Positions 1-7,896 of a stretch of DNA of 34,704 nt are shown piece by piece; positions within the stretch are counted from its first letter, which is position 1, and every line of letters starts with the position of its first letter. Under the pieces are notes generated by a model that made no database searches, was not told the DNA's origin, and worked only from the letters and a program-made list of their open reading frames with translations. The translations under genes and the position numbers were made by a program. This DNA comes from Gammaproteobacteria bacterium. GTDB taxonomy: Bacteria; Pseudomonadota; Gammaproteobacteria; UBA5335; SLRW01. The stretch covers positions 1 to 34,704 of the forward strand of contig SLRW01000028.1 in assembly GCA_007130745.1 (NCBI GenBank), written 5' to 3'.

Positions 1-1
1 G

Positions 2-70
2 CTAAAACGCGAAGTGGACCCGCACAACCGCTTTTCCTCACTGCAATCACAAAGGCTGGGCCTGACATGA
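2..70 (+). CDS. C-terminal end of an FAD-linked oxidase (DprE1-like), partial
   Basis: Only the last 22 codons lie in the window. The frame reads LKREVDPHNRFSSLQSQRLG, then L, T and a TGA at 68-70. An Asp-Pro followed by Arg-Phe and a Ser-Leu-Gln-Ser-x-Arg-Leu tail is typical of the C-terminus of FAD-dependent oxidases of the decaprenylphosphoryl-ribose oxidase (DprE1) family. The stop overlaps the ATG of the next gene (ATGA at 67-70), so the two are very probably co-translated. The neighbour is an SDR reductase, which is the expected DprE2-like partner. The assignment rests on a short tail plus context, so the family is an inference and the substrate is unknown. Confidence 0.55.
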   Translation, partial: LKREVDPHNRFSSLQSQRLGLT

Positions 71-825
71 CGGCAACATCGGCTGAACAGAGACAAGTAC
101 TGATCCTCGGCGGCACCAGCGAGATTGCCCTGGCGCTTGCTGCGGCACTGGCCAGCCGCGATTTCGGCCTGATCCTGGCCGGGCGCGACAGCGCCGCACT
201 GGAACGTGAAGCCAAAGATATTGAGCTGCGTTATGAAGTGCCGGTAACCGTCGCCCACTTCGAAGCCCTGGACCCGGACAGCCATGCGGATTTCTGGCAA
301 TCACTGCAGCCCGCTCCGCAGGGCGTGGTCTGCGCGACCGGACTGCTCGGCGATCACAACGATGCACGCCGGGACTTTGATCACGCCCGCCGGATCCTGG
401 ACACCAATCTCACCGGCTGCATCAGCGTTCTGGACCAGGCGGCCCGTCATTTCGAACAGGCCGGGGAAGGCTTTATTATCGGCATTTCCTCGGTTGCCGG
501 AGACCGCGGGCGAGCTTCCAACTATTACTACGGCGCTGCCAAGGCCGGTTTCTCCACCTACCTTTCGGGACTGCGCAACCACTTCGCCAGTACCGGCAGC
601 CGGGTACGGGTGATCACCGTCAAGCCCGGGTTTGTCGCCACCCGGATGACCGCGAATCATGACACCCCGGCCCTGCTAACAGCGCATCCGGAGCAGACTG
701 CGCGGGATATCATGCGGGCACTGCAAGGGCGCCGGGATGTGATTTATACGCGCTGGTACTGGCGCTGGATCATGCTGATCATCCGGCTGTTGCCGGAAAC
801 CATCTTCAAACGCACGAAACTATAA
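67..825 (+). CDS. SDR-family oxidoreductase (DprE2-like)
   Basis: A 252-residue short-chain dehydrogenase/reductase. The N-terminal Rossmann motif is GGTSEI (residues 15-20). N114 lies in DTNLTG, a serine pair is at 141-142, and the catalytic Y155-x3-K159 is in YYYGAAKAG. The last 25 residues are Trp- and Ile-rich and end in a basic tail, suggesting a membrane-associated helix. The GGTSEI form is typical of reductases paired with DprE1-type oxidases, which together epimerise polyprenyl-phosphate-linked pentoses through a 2-keto intermediate. The four-base overlap with the upstream oxidase supports this. No other glycan gene follows, because the next gene is on the opposite strand. The SDR fold is certain; the substrate is inferred. 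Confidence 0.8.
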   Translation: MTATSAEQRQVLILGGTSEIALALAAALASRDFGLILAGRDSAALEREAKDIELRYEVPVTVAHFEALDPDSHADFWQSLQPAPQGVVCATGLLGDHNDARRDFDHARRILDTNLTGCISVLDQAARHFEQAGEGFIIGISSVAGDRGRASNYYYGAAKAGFSTYLSGLRNHFASTGSRVRVITVKPGFVATRMTANHDTPALLTAHPEQTARDIMRALQGRRDVIYTRWYWRWIMLIIRLLPETIFKRTKL

Positions 826-834
826 AAACCTGAA

Positions 835-875
835 GTTTTAGGCCTTGGGACGTCTTAAGGTCCAGGACCTAAAAC
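835..875. terminator. Inverted repeat between convergent genes, possible two-way terminator
   Basis: GTTTTAGG at 835-842 pairs exactly with CCTAAAAC at 868-875. The interior (around GGGAC and GTCC) can extend the stem imperfectly. It sits in the 98-bp gap between the convergent SDR and homoserine kinase genes, where a bidirectional terminator is expected. There is no long T-run directly after the stem on the plus strand. On the minus strand a run of five T lies about 10 bases beyond the stem. Plausible but not textbook. Confidence 0.4.
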
Positions 876-923
876 ACCCCGCGCATACAAACGCCATAGA
901 CGAGAGGTTATCTTGGGGGCAAT

Positions 924-1871
924 TCAGGCCGGCTCTGGAAGCGTCACCGGCCGCTCGATACGTTCCAGTAGTATGCGTCGGAACATCTGCGGATCCTTGG
1001 TGTGGGTCATCTCACCAGCACGGGGGAAATGCTGGTCGTAAAGGCGTGACAACCAGAAGCGCAGCGCCGCCGCACGCAACAGGGTGTTCCAGCTGCTGCG
1101 TTCGACTGCGGCCAGCGAGCGAACGCAGCTGTACCCGCTGAACACCGCCGCCTGCAGTTCGTCATCAAGTCGGCCTTCGCCGTCACTGCACCAGTCATTC
1201 ACCGCCACAGCCAGATCGTAGAGCAGAACATCGTTGCAGGCGTAGTAAAAATCAATCACACCGGTCAGCCGGTCCCCCTCAAACAGCACGTTGTCATGAA
1301 ACAGATCGCCGTGGACCACCCCGCACGGCAGGTCGACATGACTCGCCTGACGCTGAAAAGCGAGCTCCTCATGCAACAAACGGGCATCGGCTTGCGTCAG
1401 CACCGGGGCCAGACGCTCGGCGGTAGGTGTCCACCATGCCGGACCACGTGAGTTCTGTCGGGTAGCCGGATAATCCTGCCCCGCCTCGTGCATCCTGGCC
1501 AGCACCCCGCCCATAGCCTCGCACTGGATAGCGTTGGGCTGCTCCGGGCTTGCGCCCGGCAGGCGCCGCACCAGCGCCGCCGGTCGCGAATTGAGCTGCT
1601 GCAAGAACCCCCCTTCCCGGTCGGCCAACGGCGCCGCGGTCGGCAGGCCGCGCCGCGCCAGGTGGTGCATGAGATTGAGGAAATAGGGCAACTCGCTGGC
1701 ACTGACGGTTTCAAACAGGGTCAGCACCCATTCACCGTCTGCAGTAGTCACAAAATAATTGGTGTTTTCTATGCCCGCACTGATGCCTCTGAAATCGACC
1801 AGCGGTCCGATCTCGTAACGGCGCAAAAAAGCCTCAAGCTCCTCGCGTTCGACGCGTGTATATACGGACAT
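924..1871 (-). CDS. thrB: Homoserine kinase (APH-fold type)
   Basis: A 315-residue protein starting MSVYTRVERE, matching the ThrB type found in pseudomonads and relatives (aminoglycoside-phosphotransferase fold, not the GHMP type of E. coli). It phosphorylates homoserine for threonine synthesis. The sequence shows a nucleotide-binding region with SAGIENTNYF (residues 31-40), the Brenner motif HGDLFHDN (187-194, catalytic D189 and N194) and the metal-binding D207 in VIDFYY. An in-frame TTG lies 13 codons upstream (1908-1910), but ATG at 1871 fits the family start. It lies 89 bases downstream of the photolyase on the same strand. No threonine pathway gene is adjacent. Confidence 0.9.
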   Translation of the reverse strand: MSVYTRVEREELEAFLRRYEIGPLVDFRGISAGIENTNYFVTTADGEWVLTLFETVSASELPYFLNLMHHLARRGLPTAAPLADREGGFLQQLNSRPAALVRRLPGASPEQPNAIQCEAMGGVLARMHEAGQDYPATRQNSRGPAWWTPTAERLAPVLTQADARLLHEELAFQRQASHVDLPCGVVHGDLFHDNVLFEGDRLTGVIDFYYACNDVLLYDLAVAVNDWCSDGEGRLDDELQAAVFSGYSCVRSLAAVERSSWNTLLRAAALRFWLSRLYDQHFPRAGEMTHTKDPQMFRRILLERIERPVTLPEPA

Positions 1872-1960
1872 TGCGGATCGTTCACTCAGGGGGCCGGTGG
1901 CCGCAATCAAAGGCGGAAGCTTACCCCAGCACCACGGCTACGGTACAGGGTCAGCCGGGG

Positions 1961-3376
1961 TTATCTTCCCCGCAGCTTGCGAAAAGCCTCAAGCGCTTCC
2001 TCGCGACTGCGCGCCAGATCAATCACCGGAAACGGGTAATCACGCCCCGGGCGCACACCGCAATCCGCCTGCATCACATCCGGCATACGCCAGGGCTGGT
2101 GCAGATAACGCTGCGGGACCGCTTCAAGCTCGGGCACCCAGTGACGCACATAATCGCCGTCAGGATCAAAGCGCTCGCCCTGGCGCACCGGATTGAATAT
2201 ACGGAAATACGGCGCCGCATCCGCGCCGCAGCCACCGGCCCATTGCCAGCCCAGAGAATTGTTGGCCAGATCAGCATCCACCAGGGTATCCCAGAACCAG
2301 CTCGCGCCATCCTGCCAAGGCGCGCGAATATTCTTCACCAACAGCGAGGCCACGATCATACGCACGCGGTTGTGCATCCAGCCGGTGTGCCAAAGCTGAC
2401 GCATGCCGGCATCCACGATTGGGAAGCCGGTTCGGCCCTGCTGCCAGCAGGCCAGCAACTCCTGATAATCCCGGCGCCAGGGGAAATGTTCGAAGTCGGG
2501 ATTGAGCGGCTTTTCCGGGCAATCCGGGAAATTAAACAACACATGATGGGCAAATTCGCGCCAGCCCAACTGTCGTGTAAAAGCCTGCGCCCCGGGCCGC
2601 TCACGCACTGCCGCCAGCACCTGGCGCGGCGATATTTCGCCATGATGCAGCCAGGGCGACAGGCCCGACACGCCATCGCGCGCCGGATCATCGCGGTGAC
2701 TTTCATAGCCGGTCAGCGCAGAGTCGCGGAACTGCTCCAGTCGTGCCAGCGCGCCCGCCTCGCCCGGAGACCAGCTGGCCGCCAGCCCGCCTGCCCAGTT
2801 CACTGCCGGTAACAGACCCAGCCCGGTCAGTGGCGTACTCCGGGGCGCCCTTGCCGGCCCCGACAAGCGACCCGGGGCCGGCAAGGGCGCCTGTTCGTCA
2901 AGCCTCGCGGCCAACTGCCGCCAGAACGGAGTAAACACCCTGTAGGGGTTTCCCTGCGAAGTGCGCACCGCCCAGGGTTCACACAGCAGGGCACCATTAA
3001 AAGACGCTGTCGCCACCCCCTGTTCACGCAACTTTTGCTTGATCTCGCGGTCATGAGCAACCCGCGCAGGTTCATACAGGCGGTTCCAGTACACTGCCGT
3101 GGCGCCGGTTTCGGCCACCAGCTTGCGCAATTCGGCAAGGCTCTCGCCGGCCCTGATCACCAGCGGGCTACCCGCCTCGACGAGCCCGCACGCCAACGCA
3201 TCAAGGCTGTGATATTGCCACCAGCGAGCAGCGCCACCCGGCGCCCACACACCTTCCTCAGCGGGAGCGTGAATATAGACCGGCACCACCGGGGCGCCCG
3301 TCTGCACGGCAGCATGCAGGGCCGGATTGTCATGCAGGCGCAGGTCGCGACGCACCCACCAGATCACACAGGACAA
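1961..3376 (-). CDS. phr: Deoxyribodipyrimidine photolyase, class I
   Basis: A 471-residue photolyase/cryptochrome-family flavoprotein that repairs UV cyclobutane pyrimidine dimers using blue light. The N-terminal antenna domain opens with WWVRRDLRLHDNPAL. The C-terminal FAD domain has SGLSPWLHHGEISP (237-250), GWREFAHHVL (271-280), WMHNRVRM (333-340) and DADLANNSLGWQW followed by DAAPYFRIFNP (367-396). Overall this resembles E. coli PhrB. The start is TTG at 3374-3376. It is supported by GAGGAAA about seven bases upstream and by the correct beginning of the N-terminal strand; the only nearby alternative is a GTG three codons in. It reads towards thrB and away from the VOC gene. CPD specificity is by similarity. 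Confidence 0.92.
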   Translation of the reverse strand: MSCVIWWVRRDLRLHDNPALHAAVQTGAPVVPVYIHAPAEEGVWAPGGAARWWQYHSLDALACGLVEAGSPLVIRAGESLAELRKLVAETGATAVYWNRLYEPARVAHDREIKQKLREQGVATASFNGALLCEPWAVRTSQGNPYRVFTPFWRQLAARLDEQAPLPAPGRLSGPARAPRSTPLTGLGLLPAVNWAGGLAASWSPGEAGALARLEQFRDSALTGYESHRDDPARDGVSGLSPWLHHGEISPRQVLAAVRERPGAQAFTRQLGWREFAHHVLFNFPDCPEKPLNPDFEHFPWRRDYQELLACWQQGRTGFPIVDAGMRQLWHTGWMHNRVRMIVASLLVKNIRAPWQDGASWFWDTLVDADLANNSLGWQWAGGCGADAAPYFRIFNPVRQGERFDPDGDYVRHWVPELEAVPQRYLHQPWRMPDVMQADCGVRPGRDYPFPVIDLARSREEALEAFRKLRGR

Positions 3377-3474
3377 GCGCTTTCCTCAGGCCGGATTTAC
3401 AGAAGTCTGGCGTTACAAACGCTACTATAGCGCGGCAGGCACAGCGCAGCTGAAATAACAGGGAGAGGCGAATC

Positions 3475-3846
3475 ATGCCCACGGTTTCATCCCGGCCCGT
3501 TTCGCATATCGAATGGCGCAGTCCGGACCCACAAGGATGCGCAGTCTTTCTTGAGCGACTTTTCGGCTGGCACTTCCAGCCTCACGGCAGCCGCTACCTG
3601 GAGTACTGCAGCGATGGCCTGTGCCTGGCATTAATGCAGGAAAACAACCCGCCAGTGCCCGGCGCCTGCCAGGCCTACCTGCGGGTGAGCAATCTGGAAA
3701 CCATTCTGGAACAGGTGCAAAACCTGGGCGGCGGGGTGGCCCTGACGCCGCGTGAGATTCCCGACTACGGGCGTTATGCCCGGCTTGCCACCCCGGCCGG
3801 TACCGTCATTGGCCTGTTCGAAGCAAGCACCGGCGGCCGGGATTGA
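3475..3846 (+). CDS. VOC (glyoxalase/bleomycin-resistance fold) protein
   Basis: A 123-residue single-domain vicinal-oxygen-chelate protein. It has two beta-alpha-beta-beta-beta halves: the first opens SHIEWRSPDPQGCAVFLERL with a Phe-Gly-Trp turn, and the second covers YLRVSNLETILEQVQNLGG and ends PAGTVIGLFEA. Family members bind a metal through His/Glu at strand starts; here H12 and E119 (in GLFEA) are candidate ligands. The substrate cannot be told from sequence. Many such short proteins are annotated only as VOC family. GGGAGAGG just upstream is a good ribosome-binding site. The gene is divergent from the photolyase and precedes mdh by 137 bases. Confidence 0.8.
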   Translation: MPTVSSRPVSHIEWRSPDPQGCAVFLERLFGWHFQPHGSRYLEYCSDGLCLALMQENNPPVPGACQAYLRVSNLETILEQVQNLGGGVALTPREIPDYGRYARLATPAGTVIGLFEASTGGRD

Positions 3847-3983
3847 CTCGCGGCACAGACTGCAGCTGGTGTAGACTGGCGGGTTCCAGATCGAATTGTC
3901 GCATTGTGGAGGCCAGGTTTTGAGCCCGGCACAAGACACCGCATGCGGCGTGAATTCAGAGCATCATCCAGGGGAACCTCAAC

Positions 3984-4961
3984 ATGAAACAGCCTGTACG
4001 CGTAGCCATCACCGGTGCCGCCGGTCAGATCAGTTACTCGCTTGCCTTCCGTATTGCCGCCGGCGACATGCTGGGCAAGGACCAGCCCGTGATCCTTCAG
4101 CTGCTGGAAATCCCGCCTGCAATGGACGCCCTGCAGGGCGTGGTCATGGAGCTCAGCGACTGCGCCTTCCCCCTGCTGGCCGGGGTTGAGGCCAGCGACA
4201 AGCCCGAAGAGGCTTTTGACAAGGCCGACTACGCCCTGCTGGTCGGCGCCAGACCGCGCGGCCCGGGCATGGAACGCAAGGACCTGCTGCAGGCCAATGC
4301 ACAGATTTTCTCGGCCCAGGGCAAGGCGCTGGATGCCAAGGCCTCGCGCGACGTGAAAGTGCTGGTCGTGGGCAACCCCGCCAACACCAACGCCCTGATC
4401 ACCAGCAGCAACGCCCCGAGTCTGGACCCGCGCCAGATCACCGCCATGACCCGCCTGGACCACAACCGGGCATTGCACCAGCTGGCCGCGCAGACCGGCG
4501 CCCACATCAATGACGTCCAGCGCATGATTATCTGGGGCAATCACTCCGCCACCCAGTATCCGGATATCGAACACGCCACCATTAAAGGCCGGCCGGCAGC
4601 CGAACAGGTGGATGCTGACTGGTATCGCAACACCTTCATCCCCGACGTGCAGCAGCGCGGTGCCGCCATCATCAAGGCCCGCGGTGCTTCCTCGGCTGCC
4701 TCGGCGGCTTCCTCGGCCATCGACCATATGCGCGATTGGGCGCTGGGCACTGCCGAGGGTGACTGGACCAGCATGGCGGTCCCTGCCGATGGCAGCTACG
4801 GTATTGCCGAGGGCGTGGTCTATTCCTATCCGGTCGTTTGCCGCGACGGCGATTATGAAATCGTGCAGGATCTGCCGGTCAGCGATTTCAGCCGTGAGCG
4901 CATGGACGCCACCGACAAGGAGCTGCGCGAAGAGCGCGAGGGCGTCAGCGAACTGCTGTGA
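3984..4961 (+). CDS. mdh: Malate dehydrogenase (NAD), type 2
   Basis: A 325-residue NAD-dependent malate dehydrogenase of the cytosolic-like type, interconverting malate and oxaloacetate in the TCA cycle. The NAD-binding loop is ITGAAGQI (9-16). E42 in LLEIP is the acidic residue that holds the adenosine ribose and favours NAD over NADP. Substrate arginines R90, R92 and R98 lie in GARPRGPGMERKD. The catalytic pair is D159 (TRLDHNRA) and H187 (IIWGNHS). AGGGGAA precedes the ATG at good spacing. A strong hairpin follows the stop, so it is probably monocistronic. Malic enzyme and citrate synthase lie 23-25 kb away in the same window. Confidence 0.96.
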   Translation: MKQPVRVAITGAAGQISYSLAFRIAAGDMLGKDQPVILQLLEIPPAMDALQGVVMELSDCAFPLLAGVEASDKPEEAFDKADYALLVGARPRGPGMERKDLLQANAQIFSAQGKALDAKASRDVKVLVVGNPANTNALITSSNAPSLDPRQITAMTRLDHNRALHQLAAQTGAHINDVQRMIIWGNHSATQYPDIEHATIKGRPAAEQVDADWYRNTFIPDVQQRGAAIIKARGASSAASAASSAIDHMRDWALGTAEGDWTSMAVPADGSYGIAEGVVYSYPVVCRDGDYEIVQDLPVSDFSRERMDATDKELREEREGVSELL

Positions 4962-4971
4962 AGATGCACGA

Positions 4972-4999
4972 GGGCGCCGGGGTCACCCCGGTGCCCTTT
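4972..4999 (+). terminator. Probable Rho-independent terminator of mdh
   Basis: GGGCGCCGGGG (4972-4982), loop TCA, then CCCCGGTGCCC (4986-4996) form an 11-bp stem with one G-U pair. TTT follows. It starts about 10 bases after the mdh stop codon. The T-tract is short, but the stem is very stable. Confidence 0.7.
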
Positions 5000-5091
5000 G
5001 CCTCGGCAGCGCTTCGGTGCTAGAAAGGCCTGGTGAGGGCATAACATACCGGGGCAACGTATCGACATCACAAGCGGCCGGGGGTAGTGAA

Positions 5092-5520
5092 ATGAAACTC
5101 GCTGATATTCTTGACGCCAAGGGCTGGGGTTCGATCACCGCCGATGAATCGGTAGACGTCGCCACGGTGGTGCGCATCATGTGTGATAACCACGTCGGTG
5201 CCGCCGTGATTCTGGGGCAAGATGGCGGCATTGTCGGCATCGTCACCGAACGTGACATCCTGCGCCAGTTTTCTGAACGAGGCGCCTTGCTGGCCGAGCT
5301 GGACGTGCGCAGCGTCATGTCCCGCAAGGTCGAAACAGCCTCGCCCGACACCCCCACGCAGGAAGCCCTGCAAAATATGACCGCCAGGCGCTTCCGCCAT
5401 CTGCCGGTAGTGGATGACGGCAAACTGCTGGGCGTGGTATCCATCGGCGACCTGGTCAAGTCAATGTTGCGCGAGAAAGAACAGGAAAGCGAAGCCCTGC
5501 GCGAATACATCAGCCACTGA
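5092..5520 (+). CDS. Two-CBS-domain protein
   Basis: A 142-residue protein made almost entirely of a Bateman module. CBS1 spans about residues 8-65 (VRIMCDNHVGAAVIL, then GIVTERDILRQF) and CBS2 about 73-130 (VMSRKVETASPDTPTQEAL, then RRFRHLPVVDDGKLLGVVSIGDLV). Such modules bind adenosine nucleotides and regulate partner proteins. The C-terminal 12 residues are charged. The ATG at 5092 fits the family start (MKLADILDAKG); the frame is open upstream but has no family similarity there. The mdh terminator lies between it and mdh. Its stop is three bases before the GTG of the Nudix gene, so those two are probably co-transcribed. The partner is unknown. Confidence 0.88.
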   Translation: MKLADILDAKGWGSITADESVDVATVVRIMCDNHVGAAVILGQDGGIVGIVTERDILRQFSERGALLAELDVRSVMSRKVETASPDTPTQEALQNMTARRFRHLPVVDDGKLLGVVSIGDLVKSMLREKEQESEALREYISH

Positions 5521-5523
5521 TCC

Positions 5524-6255
5524 GTGCCCAATGACCAGCCGCAGATGACTGGCGACACCCCGGAAGCTCCGATTCGCCCGGCCGCCACGGTTGTGCTGGT
5601 ACGCCGCGGGCGTCAGGGTCCCGAAGTGCTGTTACTGGAACGCAACCGGCATTCGACGTTTGTTGCCGGCGCGCACGTATTCCCCGGCGGCGGCCTGGAT
5701 GCTGCCGATCAACTACCGGAAATTCGCCAGCTTTGCACCGCCGCAACCGCCTCCAGCGACTCACAAGCGCTGGCCTACCGCGTGGCCGCCATTCGTGAAA
5801 GCTTTGAAGAGGCCGGCGTGTTGCTTGCGCGAACGTCTGCCGGCAGTGTGCTGGAATCCGGCATCATCGGACTGGCCGGCGAACTCGAACGCTACCGTGA
5901 CGCCCTGCTTCAGGGACAGACCAGTTTGCAGGAAATCTGTCGTCAACAAGCCTGGCAGCTGGATACCGCCAGCCTGCACTACTACAGCCGATGGATTACA
6001 CCCCCGGGACAAATCCGGCGTTATGACACCCGTTTTTTTGTGTGCGAGGCGCCACCAGGACAGGAAGGCCGTGCCTGCCAGCGCGAAACCGTAGCCCATA
6101 CCTGGCTGACTCCAGGCCGGGCCATTGACCGCTGGCGCAAAAATGAGATTTCACTGGTCTTCCCCACCGCCGTCACCCTTCAGGAACTGGCTGATCTTGA
6201 CAGTGTTGAGGCTATACTGGCCACAGCCCGCACGCGTCAGTCCGAAGAAGTCTGA
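5524..6255 (+). CDS. Nudix hydrolase with insertion (NUDT19-like)
   Basis: A 243-residue Nudix-fold protein. Beta strands AATVVLVRRGRQGPEVLLLER and the turn AHVFPGGGLDAAD open the domain. The REx2EExG part of the Nudix box is RESFEEAGV, separated from the GGG by about 30 extra residues instead of the usual few. That split box is characteristic of the NUDT19/acyl-CoA diphosphatase-like subgroup, so a CoA-ester substrate is a reasonable guess. Start: GTG at 5524 directly after the CBS stop with no clear ribosome-binding site; ATG at 5545 is a possible alternative. It is followed by a 213-bp structured leader. Confidence 0.8.
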   Translation: MPNDQPQMTGDTPEAPIRPAATVVLVRRGRQGPEVLLLERNRHSTFVAGAHVFPGGGLDAADQLPEIRQLCTAATASSDSQALAYRVAAIRESFEEAGVLLARTSAGSVLESGIIGLAGELERYRDALLQGQTSLQEICRQQAWQLDTASLHYYSRWITPPGQIRRYDTRFFVCEAPPGQEGRACQRETVAHTWLTPGRAIDRWRKNEISLVFPTAVTLQELADLDSVEAILATARTRQSEEV

Positions 6256-6261
6256 GACGCA

Positions 6262-6333
6262 ATGAAAAATCAGGGTCCGCATGGCAATCATGCAGGCATG
6301 GGGCAAAGCGGTCTTTTGCTGCTAAACTTGTAA
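6262..6333 (+). CDS. Possible 23-residue leucine-rich leader peptide
   Basis: ATG at 6262 opens a 23-codon frame ending in TAA at 6331. The last six codons are CTT TTG CTG CTA AAC TTG, so five of six encode leucine with varied codons. It starts seven bases after the Nudix stop. Upstream there is only a weak GAGA. Its position, short length and clustered Leu codons ahead of two hairpins resemble a transcription or translation attenuator leader. It could also be chance. See the matching finding. Confidence 0.25.
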   Translation: MKNQGPHGNHAGMGQSGLLLLNL

Positions 6334-6342
6334 AGGAGATAT

Positions 6343-6445
6343 CCCGGGCAGCGCCTTGCCGATGCCCGGGGAGTTTGACAAAACAAACTGCAATGGTCGA
6401 AAGCGCATTGCGGTCTGCATCACAGGGGGGCAACGGATGTTGCCC
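6343..6445 (+). promoter_or_regulatory. Two-hairpin leader before the FabH-like gene
   Basis: Hairpin 1 is CCCGGGCA (6343-6350) with TGCCCGGG (6363-6370), an exact 8-bp stem with a 12-base loop. Hairpin 2 is GGGCAAC (6428-6434) with GTTGCCC (6439-6445), an exact 7-bp stem with a GGAT loop, ending 23 bases before the GTG start. TGCCC of hairpin 1 can also pair with GGGCA of hairpin 2, so the two folds could exclude each other. TTGACA at 6375-6380 looks like a -35 box but has no good -10 partner. Function is unproven. Confidence 0.4.
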
Positions 6446-6468
6446 TGCAGCACAGCGGGAGCCGCGAC

Positions 6469-7596
6469 GTGGGCGCAATCTATATCACTGGCAGCGGGTT
6501 GTTCACCCCCGAACAGTCCATTTCCAACGATGAACTGGTCGCCGCCTATAATGAATTCGCTCGCCGCCATAACGAAGCAAACGCCGGTGCCATAACGGCG
6601 GGCGAGTGCGAGCCGATGCCCATGTCGGCATCTGATTTTATCGTCAAGGCATCCGGCATTCAGAGTCGCTACGTCATCGACAAACAGGGCATCCTGGATG
6701 TTGAACGCATGCGCCCGGTGCTGCGCCGACGCAGCGAAGACGAACCCTCCATCCAGTGCGAAATGTCCGTGAGCGCCGCCCGCGAGGCCATGGCAAATGC
6801 CGGTCGTGAAGCCGCTGATATTGATGCCGTGATCGTGGCCTGCTCCAATCTCCAGCGTGCTTACCCGGCCATAGCCGTAGAGGTTCAACAGGCGCTGGGG
6901 ATCGACGGCTGGGCCTTTGATATGAACGTGGCCTGTTCATCGGCGACCTTCGGCCTGCAGATGGCGGCCGATACCATCGCCCGCGACAGCGCTCGCGCCG
7001 TCCTGGTCATCAGCCCGGAAATCTGCTCCGGACACCTGAATTTCCGCGACCGGGACAGCCACTTTATTTTCGGTGATGCCTGCACTGCCGTGCTGGTGGA
7101 AAACGATAACGGGCAAAAAACGCCCGGCGCTTTCGAGATTCTCGGAACCCGACTCAAGACCCGATTTTCCAATAATATCCGCAACGACCAGGGCTTTCTC
7201 AATCGCGCCGAGGAGCCACCCCGAACTGACGACGAGCGTCTGTTCCGGCAGCAGGGGCGAAAGGTGTTCAAGGATGTGGTGCCCATGGTCAACGACCTGA
7301 TTCTGGGTCACCTGGCCTCCCTTGGCCTGCGTTCCGACCAGCTCAAACGCCTGTGGTTTCACCAGGCCAACCTCAGCATGAACCAGCTGATTGCCAGGCG
7401 CGTGCTGGGACACGAAGCCTCGCCACAGGAAGCGCCAGTGATTTTGGACCGTTATGCCAACACCAGCTCGGCCGGCTCCATCATCGCCTTTCATCAACAC
7501 CATGACGACCTTGATGCCGGCGATACCGGCGTTATCTGTTCCTTCGGCGCCGGTTATTCGGCCGGCAGCGTAGTTATCCGCCGCACCAGTCACTGA
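6469..7596 (+). CDS. Beta-ketoacyl-ACP synthase III-like condensing enzyme
   Basis: A 375-residue thiolase-fold condensing enzyme. The catalytic triad is C156 (NVACSSATFG), H298 (WFHQANLSMN) and N331 (YANTSSAGS), as in FabH. It is about 55 residues longer than E. coli FabH, with an N-terminal insertion around residues 28-60. This longer form, with ISNDEL near the start, ACSNLQRAYPAIAVEVQ and SGHLNFRDRDSHFIFGDAC, closely resembles what I remember of Pseudomonas PA3286. That enzyme diverts medium-chain acyl-CoA from beta-oxidation into fatty-acid synthesis. The GTG start at 6469 is preceded by GGGAG. No fab cluster is adjacent. An 18-bp gap leads to the next small gene. The exact substrate is inferred. 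Confidence 0.87.
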   Translation: MGAIYITGSGLFTPEQSISNDELVAAYNEFARRHNEANAGAITAGECEPMPMSASDFIVKASGIQSRYVIDKQGILDVERMRPVLRRRSEDEPSIQCEMSVSAAREAMANAGREAADIDAVIVACSNLQRAYPAIAVEVQQALGIDGWAFDMNVACSSATFGLQMAADTIARDSARAVLVISPEICSGHLNFRDRDSHFIFGDACTAVLVENDNGQKTPGAFEILGTRLKTRFSNNIRNDQGFLNRAEEPPRTDDERLFRQQGRKVFKDVVPMVNDLILGHLASLGLRSDQLKRLWFHQANLSMNQLIARRVLGHEASPQEAPVILDRYANTSSAGSIIAFHQHHDDLDAGDTGVICSFGAGYSAGSVVIRRTSH

Positions 7597-7614
7597 TCCG
7601 CGCAGCCCGGCCCT

Positions 7615-7896
7615 ATGGATTATCGCGACTGGCATACATTTCGCGACATTGACCAACATATGGGTCTGCCCAAGGGCAGTGCTTTCCGCTGTTTCAAGCA
7701 CTTGCGCGATGCGCTCGATCAGGATCGGGATTTCCTCCTGCTCGAGGCGCTGGATCACAGCCAGACAATCGCACAACTGCGTCTGGATGAACGGATCTAT
7801 GCTGCCAGCATCAATGTGGTGTTGCTCTCCGGCACGGCGCGCGAGCGCATTGAAGCCCGACTCAGGACGGATGCACCTGCAGGAAGACACCCATGA
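7615..7896 (+). CDS. Small conserved-looking protein of unknown function
   Basis: A 93-residue protein that I do not assign to a named family. It starts MDYRDWHTFRDIDQHMGLPK, has a helix-turn pattern GSAFRCFKHLRDAL, an acidic DQDRDFLLLEALDHSQTIAQ stretch, and a central hydrophobic strand SINVVLLS. No signal peptide or membrane segment is visible. It is real by context: it starts 18 bases after the FabH-like stop and its TGA overlaps the tatD ATG (ATGA at 7893-7896), so translation is probably coupled. The ribosome-binding site is weak. Confidence 0.7.
   Translation: MDYRDWHTFRDIDQHMGLPKGSAFRCFKHLRDALDQDRDFLLLEALDHSQTIAQLRLDERIYAASINVVLLSGTARERIEARLRTDAPAGRHP

Noticed and set aside
1856..2812. 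318-codon open frame opposite the photolyase
   Set aside because: Shadow of a conserved gene and no ribosome-binding site.
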